Of a DNA stretch of 40,310 bases, positions 16,204 to 25,458 are shown piece after piece. Both the position numbers and the translations under genes were made by a program. Below the pieces are notes generated by a model, which ran no database searches, was not told the DNA's origin, and worked only from the letters and a program-made list of their open reading frames with translations. Within the stretch, counting starts at the first letter, position 1. Each line of letters opens with the position of its first letter. The DNA is from Proteobacteria bacterium HN_bin10 (GTDB taxonomy: Bacteria > Pseudomonadota > Alphaproteobacteria > Caulobacterales > Aquidulcibacteraceae). The DNA is taken from assembly GCA_002083515.1 (NCBI GenBank), contig LWDN01000016.1, positions 22,747-63,056 on the forward strand. Direction: 5' to 3'.

Positions 16204-17013
16204 ATGGCCACAAGCAAGCTTCTCTCCGCGGTGCTCCCTCCGATGGCCGCGCATATCCGCGAGGTCAAGCGGCGGCTGATCGTCATTGCCGCGACGATCT
16301 GCGCGTCGTTTGCCCTGGCCTTCGCCTACTCCTCTCATCTGATCGCCTGGTTCAAGCGTCCCTTCCAGGACGACTTGGTCTTCTACGGCCCCACCGAGGC
16401 TCTTTTCGCGTCGGTCAAGCTCTCGTTCCTGGCCGGCATCGTCCTGAGCCTGCCGGTGATCCTCTATCAATGTTGGAAATTCGTCGAGCCGGCCCTCTTG
16501 CCGCGCGAGCAGCGGTGGGCCATTCCGCTGTTTTGCCTGGCGGCGGGCTTCTTCGCCCTGGGCATGACCTTCGGCAATCTGGTGATCCTGCCGCTGGTCA
16601 TTCAGTTTTTCGTCAGTTTCGGAATGGATCGCACCCTCACGCCGCAACTTGCCGTCGAAACCTACGTGGATTTCAACGTGAAGTTCCTGCTCATCTTCGG
16701 GTTCGCCTTCGAGTTGCCGCTGGTCATGACGATGGCCTGCCGGATCGGGGCGGCGACGCCGGACATGTTTTCGGCGTTTCGGCGGCATGCCATCATGGTG
16801 GCCCTGATCGTATCGGCGGTCGTGACGCCGGACGCAACCCTCTTCACCATGCTGCTCATGGCGGTCCCGTTGATCCTGCTCTACGAAATCGGCATCTGGG
16901 GGGCCTATGCGTTCGGGCGCCGGAAGTCGGCCGGCCAATCGAACCAGGATACCCAGCCTGAGCAGGAACTGGCTCCCACGCCGACCGGCACGGCCGGGCA
17001 TCGGCTGCGGTGA
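16204..17013 (+). CDS. tatC: Sec-independent (Tat) protein translocase subunit TatC
   Basis: A 269-residue inner membrane protein that recognises twin-arginine signal peptides. It shows six hydrophobic segments and the conserved cytoplasmic N-terminus MAAHIREVKRRL. FYGPTEALFASVKLSFLAGIVLSLPVILYQCW is the typical periplasmic loop plus TM2, and LPREQRW follows; FGFAFELPLVM is the conserved Glu-containing segment. The C-terminus is longer than usual and rich in Gln and Thr. TatA/B are not in the window. The next gene starts five bases later. Confidence 0.95.
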   Translation: MATSKLLSAVLPPMAAHIREVKRRLIVIAATICASFALAFAYSSHLIAWFKRPFQDDLVFYGPTEALFASVKLSFLAGIVLSLPVILYQCWKFVEPALLPREQRWAIPLFCLAAGFFALGMTFGNLVILPLVIQFFVSFGMDRTLTPQLAVETYVDFNVKFLLIFGFAFELPLVMTMACRIGAATPDMFSAFRRHAIMVALIVSAVVTPDATLFTMLLMAVPLILLYEIGIWGAYAFGRRKSAGQSNQDTQPEQELAPTPTGTAGHRLR

Positions 17014-17017
17014 CGTG

Positions 17018-18058
17018 ATGACGGGATCGATGCGGTGGACGCGCGGCATGGTGTGGGTCGGCCTGGCCCTTATCGCCATGCCCCTGCGGGCGGACGCCGG
17101 AGCCCCGGCCTTCCCCGGATCGGACCAGACGGGGGGGCGTCCGCCCAGCGTCCAGGCGTTGGTGGCCGGCGAGGCGGGGAAGGTCTTCGCCGGTTCCTTC
17201 GGATTGGGCGTGTTCCGGAGCGACGACGGAGGCAAACGCTGGCAGGCGACCAACGAGGGCTTGAGCGATCCCTTCATTCTCGCGCTGGCCATGGAGCCGG
17301 GCGGCACGCTCTATGCGGGCACCATCCGCGGGGGCATCTTCCGGAGCCAGGACGACGGCAAGAGTTGGCAGGCCTGGAATGCCGGGTTGAAACGGAAGGA
17401 GATCAAGGCCTTGCTGGTCTCGCGCGGCGAGGTCTTTGCCGGGACCGCCGACGGCGTGTATCGGCTCAAGGGCGGCAACAAGGAATGGGGCCCCGTCACC
17501 AAGGGGCTGGACGACGTGCTCGTCCATTCGCTCGCCGTGGATCGGCAGGACACGCTTTTTGCGGGCACGTCCGGCAAGGGCGTGTTTCGGTTCAAGGCGG
17601 CGGGGTCCGAATGGGTACGCCTGCAACATGGGTTGAAGGATCACGAGGGCTTGGCCGAGAATTTCATCCGCGTGCTGGCGGTCGACGGGGAGCAGGCCGT
17701 CTATGCGGGGACTTTCGACGGCGGGGTCTTCCGGAGCGGGGACGGCGGCGAGACCTGGCGGCCCATCAGCCGCGCGCTGCCGAACGATTCCATCCGGGGC
17801 ATCCTGCCCGGCGAGAAGGACCTGATCGTGGCGACGGGCCGCGGCGTCTACCGGACGACCGACAAGGGGCGACGCTGGACGCCCGCCAATAAAGGGTTAA
17901 CAGAGCTCTCGGTGCAGGCGCTCGCCCGCAGCAAGGGTGGGACGCTCTACGTGGGCACCAGCGCCGGCGTCTTTCGCAGCGACGACGACGGGGACCATTG
18001 GGCCGGGGCCAGCGACGGCATGGAAGGGGTGCCGGTGCCGCCCTGGGTGCTGCAATAG
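17018..18058 (+). CDS. Exported seven-bladed beta-propeller (BNR/YCF48-like) protein
   Basis: A 346-residue protein. ATG 17018 gives a signal peptide (MRWTRGMVWVGLALIAMPLRADAGA after four extra residues; ATG 17030 is an alternative). Seven repeats of about 43 residues carry GVFRSDDGGKRW, GIFRSQDDGKSW, GVYRLKGGNKEW, GVFRFKAAGSEW, GVFRSGDGGETW, GVYRTTDKGRRW and GVFRSDDDGDHW, each followed by a LYAGT-like strand. That count predicts a closed seven-bladed propeller in the periplasm or outside. Related folds assist photosystem assembly or act as sialidase-like scaffolds, but no catalytic site is seen. It lies directly after tatC. Confidence 0.78.
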   Translation: MTGSMRWTRGMVWVGLALIAMPLRADAGAPAFPGSDQTGGRPPSVQALVAGEAGKVFAGSFGLGVFRSDDGGKRWQATNEGLSDPFILALAMEPGGTLYAGTIRGGIFRSQDDGKSWQAWNAGLKRKEIKALLVSRGEVFAGTADGVYRLKGGNKEWGPVTKGLDDVLVHSLAVDRQDTLFAGTSGKGVFRFKAAGSEWVRLQHGLKDHEGLAENFIRVLAVDGEQAVYAGTFDGGVFRSGDGGETWRPISRALPNDSIRGILPGEKDLIVATGRGVYRTTDKGRRWTPANKGLTELSVQALARSKGGTLYVGTSAGVFRSDDDGDHWAGASDGMEGVPVPPWVLQ

Positions 18059-18108
18059 ATTCGGAACTCTCACGCGCTCCCGTGAGCGCAGAAAGGCGAC
18101 AGGACTTC

Positions 18109-18639
18109 ATGACGGAAGCCAATCAGCAGCCGACCGCGACCATCACCGTGACCTCCAAGGGCCAGCCCTGGGGCGAAATCGTGCTCCGCCTCCTGCCCGA
18201 CGTGGCGCCGGGTCATGTCGAAAACTTTCTCAAGCTGGCCAAGCAGAAATTTTACGACGGGACGACCTTCCATCGGGTCATTCCCGGCTTCATGATTCAA
18301 GGCGGCGACCCGAATACGAAAAGTTCGCTTCGGAAAGAGACCTATGGGCTCGGCGGTCCGAAGGATGCCAAGGGGGAGCCGATCTACCTGAAGGCCGAGT
18401 TTTCCGATACGCCTCACAATCGAGGCATCGTGTCTATGGCGCGGGCCGGCCAGCCGGACACAGCGGGATCTCAGTTCTTCATCGTGGTGGAATCCTCCCC
18501 GTCTCTGGATCGAAAATACACGGTGTTCGGGGAGGTCACGAAAGGGATGGGAGTCGCCGACAAGATCGTGCAACTCCCCCGTAACGAACAGGATCTGCCG
18601 AATGAACGGACGGAGATGACGGTGACGATCGTCGAATAG
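18109..18639 (+). CDS. Cyclophilin-type peptidyl-prolyl cis-trans isomerase
   Basis: A 176-residue enzyme that speeds proline isomerisation. ATG 18109 is chosen because the family begins soon after it; the upstream frame overlaps the propeller gene. FHRVIPGFMIQGGDP at residues 54-68 holds the catalytic Arg and the Gln of the active site. GIVSMARAGQPDTAGSQFFI supplies the substrate-pocket residues, and YTVFGEVTKGM closes the domain. No signal peptide, so cytoplasmic. An insertion, LRKETYGLGGPKDAKGEPIYLKAE in two parts, matches longer bacterial members. Confidence 0.93.
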   Translation: MTEANQQPTATITVTSKGQPWGEIVLRLLPDVAPGHVENFLKLAKQKFYDGTTFHRVIPGFMIQGGDPNTKSSLRKETYGLGGPKDAKGEPIYLKAEFSDTPHNRGIVSMARAGQPDTAGSQFFIVVESSPSLDRKYTVFGEVTKGMGVADKIVQLPRNEQDLPNERTEMTVTIVE

Positions 18640-18643
18640 CGCG

Positions 18644-18991
18644 TTACTTGACACCCTCGAGATAGGTCCTCAATCTGGCGCGTTCCGAGGGAATAAAGAG
18701 AATAAAGCTCAGACCGAACGCGTTGCCGTCCACCCATCGAACGGACGCCCGATCGACCCTGACGGGGGTCGGCTGATTGGGCAGGTGGAGCAGGACATGA
18801 AACTCCAACGCCTCCGCCACCATGACGTCGGATTCGCCGCGGCATCCGGCAGTTGACACGTTGGTCACGACGGCGTCTCCTTCGATCTCGTCGGAGGCGA
18901 AACCCAACGTGCAGCGGAGATTGACCCGCTTCGCCTTTCTGACCTTCTGCTCTTTCTCCTGGCTCATCTTTGGCGGACTCCGAACCGTCAA
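18644..18991 (-). CDS. PilZ-domain protein
   Basis: A 115-residue protein. The RKAKR sequence fits the RxxxR half of the c-di-GMP motif, and VTNVSTAGCRGE fits (D/N)xSxxG. The rest is a beta-barrel (LEFHVLLHLP, VDRASVRWVDGNAFGLSF). It therefore probably binds cyclic di-GMP; this is inferred from motifs. ATG 18991 overlaps the previous stop by four bases, so it is coupled to the Cys/His-rich gene. An internal ATG at 18967 is an alternative start. The converging cyclophilin gene ends four bases away. Confidence 0.78.
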   Translation of the reverse strand: MTVRSPPKMSQEKEQKVRKAKRVNLRCTLGFASDEIEGDAVVTNVSTAGCRGESDVMVAEALEFHVLLHLPNQPTPVRVDRASVRWVDGNAFGLSFILFIPSERARLRTYLEGVK

Positions 18992-19686
18992 TGGTGGTGC
19001 TCGCAGCCCGGTCCATGGACATGCGGTTCAGGCATTGGAGGCGGCGAAAACGATTGTCCCGGCAGGACAATGTGGCCCGGCTCGTGCTGCTTGCCGAGGT
19101 GGGCGGCGATATCGGGGTGGTAAGCCTTCACGTATCCGATCAGGCCGCTCAGGAACCGCTGGGACTGGAATCCGGTTCCTGAAAAGTCCGAAACAAACTG
19201 AATCGCGCGGTCCAGGACTTCCGGCGCTTGGGAACCATCCGCAATCTGCTGGGGGTTCTGTTTCTTGAAAGTCTCATATTCCTTTTTCAAATGCTCCGCG
19301 AAGACCGGCATCGGAGCGGCCGGCACGTGAAGCGGGCTTAGCGTACGGCGCAGTGCCTGGATGGCAGCGATGATCTCGGCGTCCTGCCCGTCGCGTCGTC
19401 TCTGAAAGTAACTGAAGGTCACGACTTCGATCAGATTGTACAGCGCGACGGCCTTTTCCCCGCCGAGTTCCCCCAACTGCCGGTAAAACTCCCGCCGCAC
19501 CGGCATGAACTGGCTGCTCAAGCGCTTCTGCTGATAGTCGCTCCCGGTTTCGAGATACGGGCAGTCCTCCGGGCAGGAGACACGGACGATTCGGTGTTCG
19601 CCGCAGCATTGCGCACAGATGGACCCTTCCAACGCCGGGCACGGACGTTTCCCCTTCCGTTGGCGGCAATAACTGCATTGGCTCAT
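18988..19686 (-). CDS. Cys- and His-rich protein of unknown function
   Basis: A 232-residue protein. The N-terminus carries many cysteines: CSYC, then PCPAL, ICAQCCGEHR, and SCPEDCPYL, consistent with a zinc-binding domain. The middle is helical (QFMPVRREFYRQLGELGGEKAVALYNLIE). The C-terminus is His-rich (PEPHVHGPGCEHHH), a likely metal-binding tail. It overlaps the genes on both sides by four bases. I recognise the Cys pattern as recurring in Nitrospirota and Deltaproteobacteria but cannot name its function. Confidence 0.7.
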   Translation of the reverse strand: MSQCSYCRQRKGKRPCPALEGSICAQCCGEHRIVRVSCPEDCPYLETGSDYQQKRLSSQFMPVRREFYRQLGELGGEKAVALYNLIEVVTFSYFQRRRDGQDAEIIAAIQALRRTLSPLHVPAAPMPVFAEHLKKEYETFKKQNPQQIADGSQAPEVLDRAIQFVSDFSGTGFQSQRFLSGLIGYVKAYHPDIAAHLGKQHEPGHIVLPGQSFSPPPMPEPHVHGPGCEHHH

Positions 19687-20675
19687 TTCTTCGGAGTCCC
19701 TTCCGGAGCCGGTTTGGGAGGCGGAGGCACGAAGCCGTAATCTGCCAAAGTGCGCTTCTCCTTTTTCGGTTTGCCGTCGCTCGGTGTTTCCAACCCGTTC
19801 ATTTCTGCCGCGTGAGCCACTTCGTACGGCACCAGAATCAAATTGTTGGCACGATCGATCCCAAGATCACCCGGTGATGGCAGATATTCCGCAATGACTT
19901 GGAAACGTTTATCCCATGTCATGCGCCAGACCTTTCCCGTGGTGGAATCCGACACGTACATATTGCCCCATCGGTCGAAATCCACCCCGCGAAGATTCTT
20001 GAACCGGCCCGAGAAAAAGCCGTTCGAGACGAGTTCCGTTATCACTCCGCCGGGGGAGATCTCGAAGATCTTTCCCTTCTCCCAGCTCACGGCGATAATC
20101 TGACCGGATTTCGGATGGATCGCGAGGCCTGAAGGACCGGCGAGTCTCGGATCGGATATCAACGTTGAATGCGCATGCGTTGACAGATCGAGCTTGTAGA
20201 TCCGGTTCGCTTGCTGGTCCGAACCGTACAGGACCCCCTTGCCGTCGGAAACGAGATCGGTCAACGACACGCGGGAGGAGCCGTTTGCCGTTCCCTCGGC
20301 AAGCGAAAAGGCCGCCGTCGGCTTGCCGGAATTGATGTCGAAGGCGCGCACGGTGTCGAGGTCCGCCACATATAGAGTCTGGTCCACGAGCGCGAGGCCT
20401 TTCGGGGCGTGCAAAGTGACACTACCCTTGCCTCCTTGGATGAACTTGAGGTCGGCGACTTTCCCATTCGCATCGAGCTTGGTAATGAAGCCGTTGTTGT
20501 CCGCCGCCTCCGGTTCTCCGTTGATACTGGAGATGAAGTATTCTTTGCCCGTTTGGCTGCTGACGAAACTGTACGGACTCTGCAACTCGGTGACGGTAAT
20601 CTGCGCAAAGACCTGCGTAGAAGAGAGGCCGAGACCTGTACAGAGGAAAACGGCCTTCCAGATTCGGGAGATCAT
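19683..20675 (-). CDS. Exported NHL/SMP-30-like beta-propeller protein
   Basis: A 330-residue protein. ATG 20675 is chosen since it gives a signal peptide (MISRIWKAVFLCTGLGL to VFAQ). Repeats such as NGFITKLDANGKVADL, PKGLALVDQTLYVADLDTVRAFD, VLYGSDQQANRIYKLDL, PSGLAIHPKSGQIIAVSW and LRGVDFDRWGNMYVSDSTTGKVWRM are NHL-like. The C-terminus is a low-complexity Pro/Lys tail (VPPPPKPAPEGTPKK). It is the first gene of a coupled three-gene unit with the Cys/His-rich and PilZ proteins. No catalytic residues are evident. Ligand unknown. Confidence 0.75.
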   Translation of the reverse strand: MISRIWKAVFLCTGLGLSSTQVFAQITVTELQSPYSFVSSQTGKEYFISSINGEPEAADNNGFITKLDANGKVADLKFIQGGKGSVTLHAPKGLALVDQTLYVADLDTVRAFDINSGKPTAAFSLAEGTANGSSRVSLTDLVSDGKGVLYGSDQQANRIYKLDLSTHAHSTLISDPRLAGPSGLAIHPKSGQIIAVSWEKGKIFEISPGGVITELVSNGFFSGRFKNLRGVDFDRWGNMYVSDSTTGKVWRMTWDKRFQVIAEYLPSPGDLGIDRANNLILVPYEVAHAAEMNGLETPSDGKPKKEKRTLADYGFVPPPPKPAPEGTPKK

Positions 20676-20881
20676 AAGCGAGTGGGGGTGAGCGCAAATC
20701 TTCAAGCGCGGCAAGCCGTTGTAAATACCATCATAAAAGTCATCGTAAACGTGAGGGAGAGAACCTGTCAAGAAAACTGGTAAAGAGGCGGAGCGTGAGG
20801 TGAGACGTGACCTGCTCAGTGCTGGGAGAGGGCCGTGACATCCATGCTCCTTGCCCGTTTTGCCTCGCTTGTTCTCCCACG

Positions 20882-20911
20882 TTGACTTGCCTGAAAATGC
20901 CCTGCTAAGGT
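20882..20911 (+). promoter_or_regulatory. Sigma70-type promoter upstream of folD
   Basis: TTGACT at 20882-20887 and TAAGGT at 20906-20911 with an 18-base spacer. It would give a leader of about 100 bases that includes the dyad at 20939-21007. Confidence 0.5.
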
Positions 20912-20938
20912 GCCGCGCTTGGAAAGCAGGTAAAGGTT

Positions 20939-21007
20939 TAGGCTAAGGTTGAGCGAAGGTCTCAGCCCACGATTTCCTAAGCCGAAGCCTTGACCTCAAC
21001 CTTGAGT
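20939..21007. repeat. Imperfect dyad in the folD leader
   Basis: AAGGTTGAG at 20945-20953 is an exact inverted match to CTCAACCTT at 20995-21003. GGCTAAGG and CCTAAGCC form a second near-match nested inside. The right arm shows words repeated about every seven bases (AAGCC, CCT). It could form a hairpin in the leader RNA. Confidence 0.55.
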
Positions 21008-21020
21008 CGCGGAGGGAACT

Positions 21021-21887
21021 GTGGCGGCGAAATTGATCGACGGGAAAGCGTTGGCACAACAGGTCAGGGACCGGCTCGCAGTGGAATCCGCTGCGGTGCT
21101 GGCCAAGACGGGCACAAAGCCGGGATTGGCGACAATCCTCGTCGGGGATGATCCGGCTTCCCACGTATACGTGAAGAACAAACAGAAGGCCTGCGAGCTG
21201 GCCGGCATCTACGTCGATGACCACAAGCTGCCCACCTCGACGACGCAGGCCGAGCTGTTGGCGCTTATCGAAAAGAAGAACGCCGATCCCAAGATTCACG
21301 GCATCCTCGTCCAGCTCCCGCTTCCCAAGCACATCGAAAGCCGCGTGGTCTTGGAGGCGGTCTCTCCGAACAAAGACGCGGACGGTTTTCATCCGTATAA
21401 TTTTGGCCGGCTCGTCGAAGGCAACCCCGTTTTCGAAGCCTGTACGCCGAAAGGGGTGATCAAGATGATCGAGTCTGCCGGCGTGACGATCGAGGGGAAG
21501 CGCGCCGTCGTCGTCGGCCGCAGCAACATCGTCGGCAAGCCGCTGGCCCTCATGCTGTTGCAGCGTAACGCCACCGTGACCATTTGCCATTCGAAAACCA
21601 GGGACCTTCCCGCCGTCTGTCGGGAGGCAGACCTGCTGCTTGTGGCGATCGGCAAACCCAAGTTCGTGACGGCCGATATGGTCAAGGAAGGCGCGGTGGT
21701 GATCGACGTGGGAACCAATAAGACCCCGGAGGGGAAGTTGTGCGGGGACGTCGATTTCGAACCGGTCAGCCAGAAGGCCGGCTGGATCAGTCCGGTTCCA
21801 GGCGGCGTCGGGCCCATGACGATTGCGATGTTGCTGGACAATACGGTGGAGTCTGCTATGAGACAGTTTGGAATCGCGCGCGGGTAG
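21021..21887 (+). CDS. folD: Methylenetetrahydrofolate dehydrogenase / methenyltetrahydrofolate cyclohydrolase
   Basis: A 288-residue cytoplasmic enzyme linking 5,10-methylene-, methenyl- and 10-formyl-tetrahydrofolate. The catalytic Tyr50 and Lys54 lie in YVKNKQKAC. GILVQLPLPKHI and NKDADGFHP follow, and GRSNIVGKPLALMLLQRNATVTICHS is the NADP site. The final PVPGGVGPMTIAMLLDNT is the family signature. The start is GTG 21021 with GGAGGG upstream. It begins a folate/one-carbon group continued by metF and panB. Confidence 0.96.
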   Translation: MAAKLIDGKALAQQVRDRLAVESAAVLAKTGTKPGLATILVGDDPASHVYVKNKQKACELAGIYVDDHKLPTSTTQAELLALIEKKNADPKIHGILVQLPLPKHIESRVVLEAVSPNKDADGFHPYNFGRLVEGNPVFEACTPKGVIKMIESAGVTIEGKRAVVVGRSNIVGKPLALMLLQRNATVTICHSKTRDLPAVCREADLLLVAIGKPKFVTADMVKEGAVVIDVGTNKTPEGKLCGDVDFEPVSQKAGWISPVPGGVGPMTIAMLLDNTVESAMRQFGIARG

Positions 21888-21927
21888 GGGAAGACGCGGT
21901 TGGCACGTTGATGGAAGGTGCGGGCGG

Positions 21928-22814
21928 ATGAGCAATGAACCCAAGAGACTGAAACAGGTGCTGGACCAGGGGAAGTTTGCGGTCACGATCGAATACAACC
22001 CCCCGAAGGGCACTAACATCTCCGCCGTCCTGGAGAGCGCCAGGAAGCTGGTGGGTCGAGTGGACGGCGTCAACGTGACGGACAACACGGCTGCCGTGGT
22101 GCGGGCCGGTTCCCTTCCGGTTTGTCGCCTCCTCTATGAAATGGGCCACGATCCGGTCATGCAGTTGACCTGTCGGGACCGGAACCGAATCGCGATGCAA
22201 TCCGATCTCATGGGTGCCCATATGCTGGGCATCAGGAATATTCTTTGTCTGACCGGTGACTATCCGACTGTAGGCGATCATAAAGAAGCCAAGCCGGTCT
22301 ATGATTTGGATTCGGTCCAGGTGATGCAATTGGTCCAGGGCCTCAACAACGGACGCGACATGGCCGGGAACAAGCTCGATGGATCGACGGCCTTCACAAT
22401 CGGCGCGGCCGTGACGCCGGAGGCCGATCCGATCGGGCCGATGCTGGCGAAATTCGAAGTAAAGGTGAAAGCGGGCGCGCAGTTTTTTCAGACGCAGGCC
22501 GTGTACAATCCGGAGCAATTCGCGGCATTCATGAAGGCGGTTCGGTCGTTTAAAGTGAAAGTATTGGCCGGCATCTTGGTGCTCCGGAACGCGAAAATGG
22601 CCGAGTTCATGAATGCCAATATCCCGGGCGTGTCCGTGCCACAGGCAATGATCGAAGAATTGAAAGCCGCGGGCGATAAAGCGGAGGATGCCGGAGTCGA
22701 CATCGCGGTCCGCACGATCAAGGCGGTGCGATCCCATTGCGACGGCGTGCATATCATGGCGATCAAGGCGACACACCGTCTGGGGGATATCATCACCAGG
22801 GCGGAGATCGGCTG

Positions 22815-22815
<1 letters not shown>
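21928..22815 (+). CDS. metF: 5,10-methylenetetrahydrofolate reductase
   Basis: A 295-residue TIM-barrel protein that reduces methylene- to methyl-tetrahydrofolate. ATG 21928 starts MSNEPKRLKQVLDQGKFAVT; the motif VTIEYNPPKG contains the acidic residue at the folate site. DGVNVTDNTAA, LTCRDRNRIAMQSDL and RNILCLTGDYP are characteristic. The overall pattern is closer to the MetF of acetogens, which works with a zinc protein MetV, than to E. coli MetF. A MetV-like protein is encoded about 3 kb downstream (25895-26143). The panB start overlaps its stop. Confidence 0.9.
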
Positions 22816-23600
<785 letters not shown>

Positions 23601-23763
23601 AACCTTCAGACAACCTCACCTGACTCCTTCCTAATTCGGGACCTCCCGGGTTTCAAGCGCAAACAGAGACAGGCCTTCCCGTTCGAAAGGGGGGGAGACA
23701 CATGTGGACCCGTTTGATAGAGTCCACCCTTCAATTCTCACGGTGATAGGGGAAATCGATACG

Positions 23764-24540
23764 ATGGAGTGGATTGAGTGGTTGTTGAGCCGGGAGTTCC
23801 GTCAGTTTGTCCTTGATCACGATCTCTTTATTCCGCTCTTGTTTGCGGCGAGGGTGGTCTGCGTCACCACACTCGAGTGGATCGTGCCGGCACGAACTGT
23901 TCCCTATCGGTCCGTTCTCTTGATGGACATTGCCGGCGCGACGATGGTCGGCTATCTCATGCTCCCTGCCGCTCTCTACGTGAGCGAACGGATCGTGGTT
24001 CAGCCGGCGGTACCTGAATTCATCCTTGCTCTCCCGACTGCGGCTGTTTTCGCGCTCTATTACATCATGGGCGACTTCGGCGCCTACTGGGTGCATCGGT
24101 TTCTGCACCTGGCCCCGTTCTGGCGGATCCACAAGTGGCACCATTCGCCGGGGCACATGTATTGGCTTGCCGGATACCGGGCATCGCTGCCACAACAAGT
24201 GCTGTTCAATCTCCCTTGGATGTTCGCCTTCTCAGTCTTCGCCCAGGCTCCCTGGTGGATGTATCTGGCAGTCCTTTCTTCTCACATGCTCTTGAACGAT
24301 TGGATGCATATGAACGTGACCTGGCGATCGAACTGGCTGGAATGGATCTTCGTGACGCCGCGATACCATCACGTTCATCACAGCGAGAATCCCGCACTGT
24401 CTAATGCGAACTTCGGCGTGACGTTCTCGACGTGGGACAGGTTGTTCGGGACTTACGTCGATCCGGAGGGGATCAAAGAGCCGATCTCGTTCGGGATCGG
24501 AGAACAGGTTCCATTGCCGCGCCTTGTCGCCGGAGTGTAG
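23764..24540 (+). CDS. Fatty acid hydroxylase / sterol desaturase-family membrane protein
   Basis: A 258-residue protein with about four membrane segments and the eight-His signature of the family: HRFLH at residues 111-115, HKWHH at 123-127, a later HMLLNDWMHMN, and HHVHH near 202-206, binding a di-iron centre. Such enzymes use O2 to hydroxylate or desaturate lipids. ATG 23764 is preferred; GTG 23704 in frame would add twenty residues. The substrate is not known; hopanoids or fatty acids are possible. It stands alone between panB and the leftward apaH. Confidence 0.82.
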   Translation: MEWIEWLLSREFRQFVLDHDLFIPLLFAARVVCVTTLEWIVPARTVPYRSVLLMDIAGATMVGYLMLPAALYVSERIVVQPAVPEFILALPTAAVFALYYIMGDFGAYWVHRFLHLAPFWRIHKWHHSPGHMYWLAGYRASLPQQVLFNLPWMFAFSVFAQAPWWMYLAVLSSHMLLNDWMHMNVTWRSNWLEWIFVTPRYHHVHHSENPALSNANFGVTFSTWDRLFGTYVDPEGIKEPISFGIGEQVPLPRLVAGV

Positions 24541-24552
24541 GAAGAGCGTTCT

Positions 24553-25359
24553 TCACCGGCGGGTCAATCCCTCCACCTGAAACACTTTCCGATCTTCCAG
24601 CCTCACCGCCGTCAATTGCCGTCCCCAGACGCAGCCGCTGTCCAGCGCGAGCAGGTTGGGTTCAATATGAAGGCCCAGGGCAGCCCAATGGCCGGTGATG
24701 ATGGTCGTGTCGGCATTGCGGCGAGCGGGCACGCGAAACCAGGGGAGATAACCGGGCGGAGCCTCTTGAGGCGGGCCGGAAAAACTCGACGTATCACCGC
24801 CCGGGGTGCAGGTGCGGAGCCTGGTGAGGGCGCGTGCAATGGTCGCCAACCGAGTGTTCCCCTTCAGGGCGGGATTCCAGGTCACGACAGACTCGTGAAA
24901 GAGCGTGTCCAGGAAAGAGCGATGGTCGCTTCCCCGGAGCACCGTTTCGACTTCTTGGGCCAATTGTGAGGCCTCCTCGGCGGACCACTGAGGGAGCAGG
25001 CCGGCGTGTACCATGAAAAACGACAGCTCGCGGTAATGGAAAGGCTGGTGTCTAAGCCAGTCGATCAACTCCTGCCGATCCTCGGCCTTCAACACATCGG
25101 CGATCGTATCCTTGGCTCGCAGCGCTACCACGTTCTCGGAGACCGCGAGGAGAAAGAGGTCATGGTTTCCGAGCACGACGCGCGCGGATTCACCGAGGGA
25201 GCGAACGTAGCGGAGCACGCCAAGAGAATCAGGCCCACGATTGACTAGGTCGCCCACGAACCACAAACGATCGCTTCCAGGAACGAAACCGATTTTTTTG
25301 ACCAGCTGGGCCAGTTGTGCGGAGCAGCCCTGGACGTCGCCGATTGCGTAAGTGGCCAT
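24553..25359 (-). CDS. apaH: Symmetrical diadenosine tetraphosphatase
   Basis: A 268-residue metallophosphatase that splits Ap4A into two ADP. Motifs: MATYAIGDVQGC (metal site, Asp8), FVGDLVNRGPDSLGVLR, VVLGNHDLFL, and the late FMVHAGLLPQWS and ITGHWAALGLH. ATG 25359 is chosen because the family starts exactly here; the longer frame adds eight residues drawn from repeat DNA. Length agrees with E. coli ApaH (about 280). It converges with the hydroxylase gene. Confidence 0.94.
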   Translation of the reverse strand: MATYAIGDVQGCSAQLAQLVKKIGFVPGSDRLWFVGDLVNRGPDSLGVLRYVRSLGESARVVLGNHDLFLLAVSENVVALRAKDTIADVLKAEDRQELIDWLRHQPFHYRELSFFMVHAGLLPQWSAEEASQLAQEVETVLRGSDHRSFLDTLFHESVVTWNPALKGNTRLATIARALTRLRTCTPGGDTSSFSGPPQEAPPGYLPWFRVPARRNADTTIITGHWAALGLHIEPNLLALDSGCVWGRQLTAVRLEDRKVFQVEGLTRR

Positions 25360-25369
25360 GGGGAAAGGT

Positions 25370-25441
25370 CCGTCATCCGTCAACGGTCATCCGTCACCCG
25401 GAAGGACCGGAGCATTTTCTTGACTCGATTGACGTTTGACG
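25370..25441. repeat. Heptameric words upstream of apaH
   Basis: CCGTCA occurs at 25370, 25377 and 25391, that is at offsets of 7 and 14. TGACG occurs at 25430 and 25437, in the opposite sense and also seven apart. The arms face each other across about 35 bases. Confidence 0.6.
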
Positions 25442-25458
25442 ATTAGCGAATAGCGGAC

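Larger units (their letters stand above)
20676..21020. other. Intergenic region between divergent genes
   Basis: No gene is seen in these 345 bases. It holds the promoter at 20882-20911 and a dyad near 20939-21007, listed separately. The leftward promoter for the NHL gene is not obvious. A short GTGA-rich stretch is at 20795-20810. Confidence 0.5.
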
